From the NCBI GenBank assembly GCA_020747065.1, contig JAGMVK010000013.1, positions 372,001 to 436,000 on the forward strand: a stretch of DNA of 64,000 nt. Direction: 5' to 3'. Of the stretch, positions 43,511 to 55,398 are shown piece by piece; position 1 is the stretch's first letter; every line of letters starts with the position of its first letter. This DNA is from Cadophora sp. MPI-SDFR-AT-0126. Lineage: Eukaryota > Ascomycota > Leotiomycetes > Helotiales > Ploettnerulaceae. The notes beneath the pieces were generated by a model. It searched no databases. It saw nothing but the letters and a program-made list of their open reading frames with translations, and was not told where the DNA came from. The position numbers and the translations under genes were made by a program.

Positions 43511-44677
43511 GTTGATAGACGGCCGTTGGAGAAATGCACTTGAGTTGTAGTATCAGTGACCGACGATCGTGGTGGAGTTTTGTCGGTTGCGGATATTTTG
43601 GATGTAAGAATTGTAGTTTGGCAGGAGCGAGTCTTTGATATATATACCAAGATTTGCCCTCTCCACGAGCATCCTGGTTGATTCTTGCAGTGTCCGCTAT
43701 CTCAACTCCGACCATCTTCTGAATCTAATCTAAGGAGTGCCGTCGAGATCTGTCTGATCTGGCGCCTCTGTCCTCCAACTGCATCGCCACAATGTTCCGA
43801 AACATTCTAGACGAGACCCTGACAGCCATTCTTTCTTTGACGATTTGAGACGATCGGGACTAGAGGTTAAGTCTAATGTTCGACTTCACACTGGCAGATC
43901 TTGGAAGGTTTCAGTTCGATCTCTGTAGCAGGTCAGCAGAATTGCTGAAGTGGTGTTGATGTCTTTGTCCTGTTATCTCGCTTATTCCTGGCATCCACTC
44001 TAGCATCCGTACCAGTCCTCAGCGATCCGAACCTTTCAGCCTGCAGGCGAGTCAAAAGAAAGGTAATATCAGTTAAAAGTCTGTCCCAGAGACATACAGC
44101 CAATTTCAGGATGCGGCAAGTTCGTTGTGATTAAAGATGCGCGGGAAGTTTGCTTTGTTGATGGGAAATTGCTTCGGGCGGCTGCTTGCTGCCTGCCCAT
44201 GACTTCAACACCGCAGCCTCGATAGATGTCACAATTCAGGTCAAAAGTCTTTGTTAAGCAATCCCCCCCCCAAAGACCGAACTAGATGTTCCACATGATT
44301 ATGAAGTAATTGAGACATCAGCTACTCGTCCTCACGGATGGCAGCCACCGGGGTCCAAGCCGTCCCAAACCGACAAATACGTTTTTCAACAACCCTAACC
44401 TGATGATTATGATAATGACACGTCTGACAATTACTGCGACAAGGCATGACACGAGCAGCCTTTGAAATGCGTCTTCAATTTCAAATTCGTGACAATCATG
44501 TATATTCTTAATTAAATCGAGATTCAAATCATCCAAAAGACAGTAGTGGTATCATCCTCGCTCGCCAAATACAGATCCAGCACAAACAAAACCACATTCG
44601 CAGCACGATTTTTACCACAGTGCTACAGTGCCGAAATGACAGCCACATAGACCCGAAAGCTCGGTCCCAGTGATCTT
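43511..44677. other. Intergenic
   Basis: It holds the head of the small ORF and the 3' flank of DUR3, plus a run of nine C near 44265. No further gene is supported. Confidence 0.45.
43639..43647 (-). promoter_or_regulatory. TATA-like element upstream of the 80-residue ORF
   Basis: An ATATATATA run about 130 bases before the start of the small basic ORF. Confidence 0.35.
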
Positions 44678-47133
44678 CTACGTAGCCTTATCTTCAATGA
44701 CACCCGAGGACTTCTCATGCGTAACAGGTGGCGTATCACTGCCCGCCTCCTTGCCCTCCACATATGTGGCCTCGGGACGATGGTGTCTAGAAGGATGTTG
44801 CTTGCCGGTAACATCCAAGTAGATAGCCTTGAACGTAAAGATCAACTCCTTGCGGCCCTCCCAAACCGGGAAGACACCAACGCACATGAGCGAGCCGATG
44901 AGCCATATGATGCCGACGATAACCCATCCCGCGAAGAATTTCTCGCTGAAGATGTAGCCTGTGCCGTACAGGGGCATGGGCCAGAGGATGAGAAGCGCGA
45001 GGGTAAGGAGGACGGTCATGCCCTTTGCGATCTTGGAGGCGCGGAGGAGCTTGGTTTGTTCGATTGCCATGGCTTCCTCGGTGGTGATGGCTTCGCCGGG
45101 GACCATTTCGAGATCGATGTCGGCTTCGGCGGCGAGGTCGTGGTCGTCACCTTTGCGGATGGCGGCCATGGATTGCCAATCGTATTTGTCGAGACCGAAG
45201 ACCAGGGTGAAGATTGGCGTGAAGATGAGGGGGGAGAGGAGAGCCATGACATTGCCTGCTAACATGGGGTTGTTGGATCCCGTGCACTCAACATCGAGTT
45301 TTCCGCAGGTCTTGGAGGCTGTTACCAACCAGGCAATGATGGCGCAGGCGAAACCGCAGGGTGGGGTCAGGGTCGCGGCCCATTTGTTGTGTCCAGCCCA
45401 CATGAGAGTTAAGGTAGCTGGGATCACAGCAGATGAAATGATGACGCCCATAAGCACATAGAGATATCCCATGCTGATACCAGCGTAATGCACTAGAATC
45501 TGTTAGTATGCAAGATTTGCTATGGATACCGGCGCAACTTACATCCAGTTGAGAGTGAGGCCATAGCCAGTCCGAATGCCACGACCATAGCATGGGACAT
45601 GTAGATCAATCGCTTTCCACTGGCGCCTGGATTGAAGTAGGTTTGATAGATATCATATGTGAAGATGGAGGAGACTGCGATGAGTTCGGCAGATGAAGCG
45701 GATGTGACTGCCATGAAAACAATGAGCAATGTGCAAACCGCGCCGCCTGGGCCTAATAAGGCGACAGCAGCGTATGGCAGGACAAGACCAGCTGAGACAT
45801 CCGCATCAGGCATGCGATCTGGGTATGTTGGAAAAGCTGGGTTGCTCTCGAGCTTTTACGAGTTAGTAGCTTTTCAGATGTTTCGAAAAGAGGATATGAC
45901 ATGACTTTCGATAACCTTCAAGTGTCTCAAGAAGGAAATGACAGTGACACTGAAGACGTGTCGGAACGAGGATAAGACATTAAATCAAGACAACCTTGAG
46001 GAAGAAGGAAATGATGAGTTCCCAAGTACTTACTGCAAGACCCGCAAGACCCATGGTTGTGGCGCAAAGCCATGGAATGGCAAACCAAGAGATACCTCCC
46101 ATAATATAACCAGGGAGTGCATGGACTGGTGATGCGGCAATAGCCTTGTTGTAATAGCCATTGTCCAAGAAAACCTGCCATTGGTTAGCGAAAAAGGCAC
46201 TTGATCGCGGTAAGTGAGCCCAGGATACTTACAGTGCCGAAGTTTCCAACTATGTTGATAACGAAGAAGATAGCACCCTCGGTCGATCGCATGGTCAAAT
46301 AACTACCTCCAGCATTGCCCTCAACTGGGTGGCGTGCAGACGCTGCGACAAGAAGATCGAAAACAGCTTTGGGAGAGCCCAAGACATCGCTTGTCGCGTA
46401 TGTGGTGAAGGCGAAGATCAGGATAATGATCAGAAGGATGAAAGTGTGCACCCAATCTGTCAAAAATGTTGCCTTAATGCCGCCGAACATAGTATACATT
46501 ACCACGCCCAGAGGGAGCAGGAAGCAAGCTGCTGCAGTTGGCATACCAGTCAAAGACGAAACGACTGCGGAGCCTCCAGTTAACAACATAGCTGTGACGA
46601 GAATGTTTGTTGCCAAGCCGAAACAGATGAAGACTATGTGTGCGGGCGTCCCATATCTTGCTCTGATGACTTCGAGGAAGGTCTGACTAGGTTTAGCCCA
46701 TTCTTGGGATCGAGTGTGGTTTCAAACTTACATGAGCATTTGGCGCTCTTCTCTTCAACTCAATGGCAATTGTCGCAAATAGCAGAATTTGGACAGTAGC
46801 ACCGCTAGCGTACCAGAAAGGTCCAGAAACTCCGTACCGGTAGGCGATTCCAGACGATTGTAGAAGGGTCGCAGCCCAAGTCCAGGAAGACACCACTGCA
46901 GACGCAACAAGACCAGACTTCACAGTCCTTCCAGCTGTACTAAACATTTCGGAGGTTTGGAGCTCATGGTTGTATCGTTTGAGGATCCAGGTAACGAGTA
47001 TCTGGGCAAGTCAGTGTTAATGCAGAAGTCTCAACGTAAATAGGAGACTTACCATGCCAAACGCAAAGACGGCACCAAGGCCCAGGACAATTCCATATCC
47101 CCAACCAGCGTTTAGAGGAGGAGCGATCGCCAT
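44678..47133 (-). CDS. DUR3: Urea active transporter, SSS family
   Basis: Six exons (47053-47133, 46732-47001, 46233-46682, 46034-46174, 45543-45852, 44678-45492) join in phase to 688 residues, the usual DUR3 length. The start [14 protein letters not shown] precedes the first span. Family blocks include [40 protein letters not shown], the [13 protein letters not shown] segment with [17 protein letters not shown], and [20 protein letters not shown]. About fifteen membrane spans are visible. The C-terminal tail is hydrophilic and Lys/Glu-rich. It should import urea and perhaps polyamines with protons across the plasma membrane. Intron 4 is 181 bp, long for this genome, and contains no exon I could recognise. 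GATAAG sites and a TATA-like element lie upstream, consistent with nitrogen control by an AreA-type factor. Confidence 0.95.
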
Positions 47134-47232
47134 CTTGGTGATTTCTAGGAGACTTCTCGTACGTTTTACTGTTTTGCAGCTTCCAGAATGCAGCTGTCGA
47201 TCTGTGGGACCGTGACACGGGGGGATGAGCTG

Positions 47233-47240
47233 ATATATAT
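47233..47240 (-). promoter_or_regulatory. TATA-like element of DUR3
   Basis: ATATATAT about 100 bases upstream of the DUR3 start codon. Confidence 0.4.
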
Positions 47241-47488
47241 GTCTCCGGCTTAGCCCAAGTGGCAGAAAAAAAGTGTAATTGTCCACACAAAATGAAAGAA
47301 ACCGGAGAGAAAACTAATAAGAAAAGTCATGTAGCCGATATGGAGGTTTGGTCCATGGTTCCAGATCTGACACTATCACTGATGCAGCCTCGGGAGACAT
47401 GTTCCATGCAAGGCTTGAGATGCGGTAGCATATCAGAAGCGTGCATTTGTATCATCTCTGCACTTTTCGAAGATCAATCGAATTCCAA

Positions 47489-47502
47489 AGATAAGAAAGC
47501 AG
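47489..47502. promoter_or_regulatory. GATA-factor site upstream of DUR3
   Basis: AGATAAG fits the HGATAR consensus of AreA/NIT2-type nitrogen regulators. It sits about 360 bases before the DUR3 start, and the 13-base block GATAAGAAAGCAG recurs at 47817. Confidence 0.45.
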
Positions 47503-47815
47503 TTGGAGTAGTGACTTCTCGTAATAGATATTTTGTGCCATCCCTGTTATCATCCATGGGGAAGATGGGAGCTATGACCATGGCGGCATAGCTTTCTGCA
47601 CTCTCGGCAGCTCAGATCTGCATGGCGGGCACTTCCGAGATCACTGATTGGCCGGGAGGAGATTGATAACGAGCACCCCTGAACCACATGTCAGAACTGC
47701 GATAAGAGCACACGAGGGGAATGGATATGAGAGTGGTGTGCATCGTGGCATGCAGACTTGATACAGATGAAGGGATCTGGGCGAGGCTTCAAGGCGGCCT
47801 CGCGAGGCTTGCGTG

Positions 47816-47829
47816 GGATAAGAAAGCAG
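47816..47829. promoter_or_regulatory. Second GATAAG site upstream of DUR3
   Basis: The same 13-base block as at 47490, preceded here by G. The shared flank beyond GATAAG suggests a real composite element or a small duplication. Confidence 0.35.
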
Positions 47830-47937
47830 CAGAAAAGCTAGACTTACGGGAGGAAGTTGGCTGAAGGACACCAGCCATTTGTCCAAGACGAAACAGCCAA
47901 ACAGACGGTCAAATCCCAGGGCGGGCGGGATTTGCTA

Positions 47938-47944
47938 GGATAAG
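47938..47944. promoter_or_regulatory. Third GATAAG site upstream of DUR3
   Basis: GGATAAG about 800 bases before the DUR3 start. Its flank differs from the other two. Confidence 0.25.
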
Positions 47945-49339
47945 CTTAGCAATTTGCAAGAAGCCCGACATCGCATGTTCACCAGCTGGCCGTCGGCGCG
48001 TCGCCCAAGTATGAAGGTATCACCGCCCAGATATTCGTGGTCAATCGAGGACGAAAATTTTACTCGAAACAGATGGGCTTTCGCTCCACCTCCTTCCCTT
48101 GTCTTCCTTCCCATCAACTGGCCAGGGCCTAAAGTGCAAGATCTGAGGAAGAGATGTGGCAGCTGCAGATGAGACTGTGATATCTGCCACTCTCTTGACT
48201 CTGACCCAATCGACAACAGCACCAAGTGCATCAAATGCACCTCACGTGCACGAATACTTATACTGTACCGCCTTTATACTTGCTGTCGTCCAAGTTGCCC
48301 AACCCAGCCCAGCCTCTCCCACTCCATCACTTTGATGCCAAGGCAGGAGGCTTTTCAGCCCCACGAGGCACTCCCCTCAATGCGGGTGGAAAAAGAAACT
48401 AAACTTTATCTTGAGGACATCGCATTGGTTATGGGAATCTGCATAAGAAAAGGCATTCAGCCACTATCTTAAGAACACAATGGAGTCTGAGACCACTTGA
48501 GATTCTCCCTACTCAGCCGGCTATGTCTCGAAGCAAGTTGAGCGATCCAAAATCAAATGCCTAGAGAAGCCACTGTACGGATTTTCGAAGCGCAATGCCA
48601 TCTGGGCGAGAAGAGCTGACACACTGCCATGTGTTGAGGACAGCAAGCCGCAAAAAGTTGTTGACTTGATCTCTTTGGTAATCCGCGGAAATATCACCTT
48701 GGAGGACTCCACTGAGAAGCAGCACGTCTTCTCTGTGGGGACTTTAACGACATAACAAAATCTGGGCATCCTCCTTGGTACTTGCAGTCATGTGAGCTCA
48801 TCACAACCCGCCCATCTTGAACGAAACCTCATCGTAGGAAGTCACAAGTAAGTCACAACAAAAATAGTCTATCATGCCGTTCAGAGCGACTAAACTTACC
48901 GTGCTCAATTAGGTGAGGTTCCACGAGACCGGTATGTTCAAGTGATACAAAATCACGTGCTAAACCCAGAGATGAAGGCTGCGACTCGGGACGATGTGAA
49001 GTCCTGACAACCAGTCTTGTCATGCAAAGTTGGCCTACCATCAATACTTTTCTCTTTAGAATGATATGCATTCAAGACCTGTAACCTTTTTTCTCGCTTC
49101 GTGGCCGTACATTCCGAAAAACAACCCCGCATGGCATTACCAATCCGGCAGCCCCACCTCGAGCCTCATTACCGTCATCGATCTCGTGTTTTCAATGTCA
49201 TCTTCCCCTTTCACAAATGACAAGTTCTCTCACTCATCATCTTCATCTCTATAAACCTTTTTCGATTCCTCGTATCACATCATCCCGCCGCACTTCACTC
49301 AACCCATTTCCACAACCTAGACGATTCGTAAACTCAACA

Positions 49340-50263
49340 ATGGCTAAAGAATTTCCTCCAGAGAAAGTCAGAGATATTGTGGCAGAGGTTGCCAAGTTGT
49401 TAAAGGAGAAGAAGGAGACTGTCAGTGTGGCGGAGACTGTAAGTTTTGACTTCTTTCTGAGAATCAGTTTTAGATCTCGAAGGAAGGAAGGACATGTGAT
49501 TCGACGTTATCCGAGGATCGAAGGAGACTTCGGTAAACTGTTGCCAATGGCATGTGAAGAAGATGAACTGATAGCCTGGAATTTCCTTCTGATGTATTGG
49601 ATAAAAACAATTGCTAACACGTGTCAAGGCAGCGGGAGGGATCATATCAGCATCTATTCTCAGCACCCCGGGCGCCAGCGGAATATACAAAGGAGGCCTA
49701 ACAGTACATTTCTCCCATCCTCATAGTCCCCATTGCAATATATCTTTGCTAACATCGAGCTAGCTCTACACGTTAGAATCCCGAATCTCATTCGGTAAGC
49801 TTCCACAAGCAGATTTCTCATCAGCCAGTGTTCCGAACAAAATCAATGCTGATCAAATGCAGCTGGCTGGACTCAAACAGACACCGACAAATACAGAGGC
49901 CCAACAACCGATATCGTTGCCGGTTTAGCGACGAATGTGAGAGGAAAATTGGGAAGTACGTATACCATTTGCGAGAGTGGCACGGCCGGACCAACAGGTG
50001 GGAATACGCCGAATAGAACTCCGTAAGTAAAATTTCCTTTGTTCCTGAAAATTCCTGTTTCGAAAAGAGAAGCTTGAGTCGGAGTTCGTGGACTGACAAT
50101 GCACAGTGGATACGTCGCTTTAGCGGTTGCAACAGAGAGTGGAGTGTACAAGCGTGAGTTGTCGACTGGACTTGGGGCCGACAGGGAGGCGAATATGATC
50201 CAGTTTGCTGTCGAGGCGTTGGGATTGCTGAGGGATGTCATCAAAGGTGATGCAAAGCTTTGA
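49340..50263 (+). CDS. Stand-alone CinA-type (nicotinamide nucleotide amidase-like) protein
   Basis: Five exons (49340-49438, 49629-49703, 49764-49794, 49863-50022, 50107-50263) join in phase to 173 residues. The third exon is only 31 bases. The family order is intact: SVAETAAGGIISASILSTPG, ASGIYKGGLTLYTLESR, VAGLATNVRGKLGSTYTICE, then SGTAGPTGGN and TPGYVALAVAT. Bacterial CinA C-terminal domains remove the amide from nicotinamide mononucleotide to recycle NAD. Here the usual AESCTGG is replaced by AETAAGG. The residue five after the conserved Tyr is Arg rather than Lys. The Ser of PGAS is kept. The N-terminal molybdopterin-like CinA domain is absent, as is normal in fungi. Cytosolic; function in fungi is not established as far as I know. 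Confidence 0.9.
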
Positions 50264-51026
50264 GCTGGATGTGGTGTCACGGAGCATGGAAGCGTTGAGG
50301 CAGGTAGTGGACCTCGTTCCAGCATGACTCTCGGTTATGGTCCTAAACCTCAGAATGGCAATCCAGCTTCGCCAATGTGAGTTTTCTTGAAAGACTTTCG
50401 TTAGTTACCAGAGACCCTGTCGGCCACCTCTGTGTTGCACCACATAAAACACCGATATTCTCGCTTAGCCCAAAATAGGGTATGTGCCTGGATCTCCGAA
50501 CGGCTTGAAAACCGAGGTTGTGATTCAGTCAAACATCAAAGAGTGACCTGATGCCTCTAATTTCGAAATGCTATTGTTCACATGGGTGATCGGAAAGTAT
50601 TATCTCTGACGTTAAAGAAAGTTTGAAGAGGATATCAACATGACACTATTCCAAACATTTACTTCAAGACATCACTTCCAAAATCAAGTCCACGCCCTGT
50701 CTTGGGTGAACAGATATGGTGGAGATTCATGGAATGTTTCAAGTTCGAGACTTGACTCAGGCACTTGCACTCTCGGAAGTCCAGTCTCGCAATTTGTCTT
50801 GCTTCGAAATCCTCGACTCTTTATTACTTCTAGACCAAATATCTCAGACTCCCTTCTCCGATCGCTTAAAACCTCCCACATATCCCATAACTCATCATCG
50901 CTCACCCACTCACGTAAACCCCACTACACAGCTACAACATCAACCTCATCTTCACAATCACATTCATATCCACCATCGCTCCCCCGCATCTCTAAACGCT
51001 CATCTTCCAGTCTCCAAGCATTCACC
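50264..51026. other. Intergenic
   Basis: The right half is rich in C and T with few ATGs, like a fungal 5' leader for the small ORF that follows. Nothing else is supported. Confidence 0.4.
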
Positions 51027-51191
51027 ATGCCAACAGACGAAGAGCTCACACGGCTGCAAAGTAGTAGCCCTGAAAACTTCTGCGAGTCCATCAAAGAACC
51101 CGATACTGCTTCTGTTGACTGTCCGGACTCGCCTCCGCCAACACCATTGCCACCACCAACGCCGGTTCCAGAAGGAACTCAGAGAACCTAG
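51027..51191 (+). CDS. Possible small protein, 54 residues
   Basis: MPTDEELTRLQSSSPENFCE leads to a Pro-rich end (PPPTPLPPPTPVPEGTQ). It follows a long pyrimidine-rich leader, and an upstream in-frame extension to 50640 is possible but looks like leader translated by chance. No domain is recognised. Acidic and probably disordered if real. Confidence 0.35.
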   Translation: MPTDEELTRLQSSSPENFCESIKEPDTASVDCPDSPPPTPLPPPTPVPEGTQRT

Positions 51192-51819
51192 GGAACTAAG
51201 AGAAAGTGAAGTGCGTTTGATGTGCTAGAGATATGGGAGAGAGGGTATGGGTGTAGATTTGAGTATCAGGCAGAAATTCGAAGACATGGATCTGGGATAG
51301 AGGTTCGCACGGTGAAGCAAGTCGTCGTGATTATGTGCTTCAGAAGCAAGTAAAAGTCAAGTCCGTCGTGGCAACAGTCGGAACAAATTCATCCAGTTTT
51401 GAACATATGCAAGTATTCATGGACTCTTGAAGCATTGAAAAGTACTCTGGGAGATAAGATCTAATAAGCTACAGTGATTGCGAGCTTTCGAGGTAAGGTG
51501 ATCATAACTCGAGATAAATTGTACCGAACGATGCTTCGCTTAAGGCATCGAGATCAGCTCCAGCGTAGCGAGACCTGGAGTTTAGTGGCTTTTCGCTATA
51601 ATTCTGGGGCGTCGATCGCTGAAATGCTTACGCCAACATCGGGATGTTGGCTGGCGCTGAGGTCACGAGGACAACATCCTGAAGAAGGTCCCCACTTTCT
51701 GGATTCGCGGCCCCTTCCAACGACATACCAACAACAACAGACCGAGATATCGCAAAGTTAACTCTTCACCATCTTTTAAATGCCCTTAGCTCCTATTGAA
51801 TCGGCTTCCCTCGTGTTTG
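51192..51819. other. Intergenic, promoter of the second Zn2Cys6 gene
   Basis: Just over 600 bases with no supported gene or repeat. Confidence 0.45.
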
Positions 51820-53413
51820 ATGGCTTCTAAGCCGACCCGCCCACGTTTAAGGGCCAAAACTGGCTGCATCGGGTGCAGGAAGCAGAAAAAGAAATGTGAT
51901 GAGAAAAAGCCTTCATGTTTGTACTGTTTACACTACAAACGCGAATGTGTATGGCCAACTGTCTTTGCTGATGGCCGCAATGGTAAAAGGAGATCAAGTT
52001 TGCCGAATTCCTCGCCGTCTCCGAGCAGCGAGCCACCCCCGCCAGACTCCATGACCCTAACGCCGAGCTCTCCTTCGAGGCAGACGGAAGAACCGCAGAA
52101 TTCAAGTGCCGTTAAGCATTACAATCCTCAGGGTCAAATCACTTGGTATCCCATAGAATTGGGTGACGAACAAGAGAAGCTGCTCTTCCATCACTTTTCA
52201 ACATGTACCTTACCCACCGCCATACGCCGCCATGCCCATCCATCATACTCCACGTATCAGGATGTCTTTCAATTTGGGTTCGAAATGCCTGACATTATGA
52301 ACGTCTTTCTGGGCATTGCAGCACTTAGAATTGGCCAGAATAACGAAAACTTCGCGATCAAGGCAACCAAATTCTACAATCCTTCGGTCAATGCAGTTTC
52401 TCGGAGCATCAGAGAAGGCAAAGTCAATGGCACGGAAGAATGGCTTTTGGTACTGATAGCATTCATGGTCATTTTTGAGGTAAGCAAGAAAGTTCCTGTT
52501 GAATTCGAAGCTGACTCTTCAATAGACGTCTCGATTCGAGCTGTGTAGTAATGTCATGTTACATCTCGGAGGCTTAGCGCAGCTCTTCCACATCAGGAAA
52601 CTTAGAAATGCACTCCCCGATCAGCAGAGACCTTTCCATAGAATTGCAGCCGAGGCTTTCGCATATCACCTCGCTACATACTCCATTCTGCATAGTGCTC
52701 ACGAGATCGATGGTGTTGCTCAACAGTTTACTTGGACTGATCTTGAAGGGTACGATCAGGTGATGCCCTATCCACAAGCTTCGAAGCTGGCAAATTCGCC
52801 CATCCTCGGGCTCCAATTTGACCTCTTCAAGACTATTTTCGAGATCACACGACTCAGTCGCCACACCCCGTTGTCACCGACAGACCAGGTCATCGCCGTG
52901 GACTTTAAAAGTCAGCTTGACGCTATCCGACAACAGCTAGCCCAAGTACTCGCTTTCGAGGATGAAGATGATGCACACGAATCACAAGAGATTGCTCTAC
53001 TCTATACTCTAGTGGCGCAGATCTTCTTGCTTAAAGTTATGGATCCCAAAATTGACATTCAAGAGCCCGCCCTCAAGCATCTCTTGTCACAAGCATTTCT
53101 ATTTGTGGACAAATGCAAAGTTTACGCAGCATGCAATTCGTTCTTTTGTTGGCCCTTAACAATCCTTGCATGCGCAGTACGTACCGAAGAGGAGAAGCAG
53201 TTGGTTGAGAGAAAGATGGCAGAATGTCGCCAATGGACACATTCTGGCCAGATACACAGGAGCTCCAGCATCATCAAGGCTATATGGGACGACGAGTCTG
53301 TTGATAGCTTGAACAGAGGGTTTACTACTGTCGCATTGCCTCAGGGACTGGATAGGCTCTTGCACAAGGAAGGCTTGGTAGATACGTTGTTTCTCTCGAA
53401 CAGCAGAGATTGA
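51820..53413 (+). CDS. Zn2Cys6 transcription factor, sterol-regulator-like family
   Basis: Exons 51820-52479 and 52526-53413 (46-bp intron) give 515 residues. The start MASKPTRPRLRAKTG places the zinc cluster at residues 16-45: GCIGCRKQKKKCDEKKPSC, then LYCLHYKRECVW. A Ser/Pro-rich linker follows. The main domain has PIELGDEQEKLLFHHFSTC, MPDIMNVFLGIAALRIGQN, FELCSNVMLHLGGLAQLF and FDLFKTIFEITRLSRH, the style of fungal-specific TF domain 2 (PF11951). A nuclear regulator is expected. It is convergent with the amidase gene, 208 bases between stops, and a broken Dal5-type permease lies beyond the amidase. Control of that amide-use pair is plausible by position but unproven. Confidence 0.92.
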
Positions 53414-53621
53414 GGATAAAAGTGTCAAACAACCCCAACCATTGTAAAGTCAGTGGGCCCACGGAATCAGGACTCATTGTCCGACTTGAATGTTCACTTC
53501 ACTGAGAATACGCCACGCAATGGGTTCAACTGTAATGCAAAGATATCAACGCCACAGGTATCTACACGATTTGAGGCAGCGATTAGGAGTGGGGCGCCAC
53601 CCCCGAACGGATATCGTTTAA

Positions 53622-55398
53622 TCAACCCCGAAGCCCCTCCTGGATGATGCGAGCTGCAGCAAGACACTTCTCATCTTGAAATCTTCGAGCAGTGATCTGG
53701 ACTGAGCACGGAGCACCATCTTGTAGAACAGGGTCATCTGCACTATCTATCAGCGGCGTCTCTTGAAAAGACTCTGAAGCAAGAACAGGTTGAGTCAAAC
53801 TTACAGGCTGGTCCTTTCTGAGGAGCTACGAATGTTTGCGGTTCCGGGTCTAGTTCTTTCGAAGACTTCATATATGGAAAAACTACGGCTGGGAACTGCT
53901 TCTTGTCAGAGAACGTCACAGCTTGTATATCTGGCTGATGACTTACATCCATCAAGTTCCACTGGGTGGTGTAGGGAATGAAACTATACGCATCATGCTT
54001 GACTGCAGTGCTCTGGCATCCTGGTCCGAGGAGAACATCCAGCTTCTTGTCGATCCAAACCTTCCTCCAAGCTTCGATCATTTCACCGCGCTGCCTATTC
54101 ATTGCAGCGAGTCCAGCTAATGAGAGCTCGGTCCAGTCTCCCGAGGTCCCCAGGCAGTTCATATTCAGTACAGATGGTACAATTGGCTCTCCACCTTCCT
54201 CAAGATTCTTCAGCTGGGTCCGATCCGGATCAGCTTGATAATATTTCAGCATCATCCCGTTTGCAGTAGCGATGGTGTTGTCAGGGTTGTACGGGATATC
54301 AATGACTGTGTGTCCGGCTTCCTTGAGCTTAGCTGCTGCACTTGAGAGCGCACGTCGAATGGGTGGTTGGAGCGGGAACAATGGATCTTCACCCTGGACG
54401 CCAATAATTAATTTTCTCCCTGTCTCATGCTTGACGGTTCTCCAAGGCACCTCATATGCAGTTGAGTCGTATTCATAAGGATTTGCATCAATGACTGTTT
54501 TCATGAAGAATTCAGCATCTACGAGATCCGTACAGTTAGGTCCTGCACATGGAAGTACTGTAGAGAAACCACCTAGCACCCCAGCACACTTTCGAGCGTA
54601 TGGGATACGCCCTGTCGACGGCTTGAACCCAATGATACCACAGGCCAGAGATGGCATCCGAATCGAGCCACCCAGGTCGGTACCAACTCCAAGAACAGAA
54701 CCTCGAAGTGCGATGAGCGCCCCTTCGCCGCCTGTTGATCCACCTGCACCGAGGCTGGGATTATTGGGATTCAGAGTGCGCCCAAAGAGGTTGTTGTGAG
54801 TGTCAGCACTCATAAAGGCCTGTGGAATGTTTGTCTTGACATAGAGAACAGCACCAAGATCCAAAAGCATATCGACCAAGGCAGAGTTGTACGTCAAAGG
54901 CGGATTCTCGGCATACGAGATGTATCCGATTGTGGTCTTAACTCCCTCGAGGTTGAAAGATTCCTTCAGACTGATTGGGAGGCCATGGAGGGGCCCGATC
55001 GGCTTCTTGTGCTCCTTTAGATATGCGTCCAGAAACTTCGCTCTTTCCAACGCACGATCGAAGAAAGTTTCTGTCAGGCAGTTAACTAGCTGCTGTGCGA
55101 TCGCTGCTCGCTTCGAGAATGCCAATGTTACTTCCTCCGAGGATAGCTCCCCAGCTGCGAGTTTGGCTGCCAATTCCGTTGCATTGTATTTCTCAGTAAT
55201 GTCCAGCTCTGAGTCTGATAAAATCCCAGATTTGCGTGGAATGTCGAGGGCAATGACGTTCGTACCAGAGTCAGGACCTAGTGGTACATCTTTCAACACC
55301 GCTGGAGGAATGATCCAAGCCGATGGTATAGCTGCTGCGCATTCGGCTTGTTTCTTTGCGGCGACATCTTTCCAAGACCTCGAGATATTTGGCGACAT
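53622..55398 (-). CDS. Acetamidase-type amidase
   Basis: Three exons (53947-55398, 53805-53895, 53622-53746) give 555 residues. The start is MSPNISRSWKD, the first ATG; the frame upstream begins with a non-ATG codon. It belongs to the amidase signature family with a Ser-cisSer-Lys triad. Lys is in LPISLKESFN, the cis-Ser in GAGGSTGGEGALIAL, and the nucleophile Ser in GVGTDLGGSIRMPS. The C-terminus (SVQITARRFQDEKCLAAA) is completed only by exon 3. Overall it resembles fungal AmdS-like enzymes that release ammonia from short-chain or aromatic amides in the cytosol. Intron 1 (53896-53946) is 51 bp and free of stops in frame, so an unspliced message would read through with 17 extra residues. It was spliced here because the result, NLMDFPAVVFPY, restores the family consensus. 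A GATA-like motif lies near 55615. Confidence 0.93.

Larger units (their letters stand above)
47134..49339. other. 2.2-kb divergent promoter region
   Basis: DUR3 and the CinA gene start on opposite sides. Apart from the TATA-like and GATA elements listed, I see only short frames with no coding support. Confidence 0.5.
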
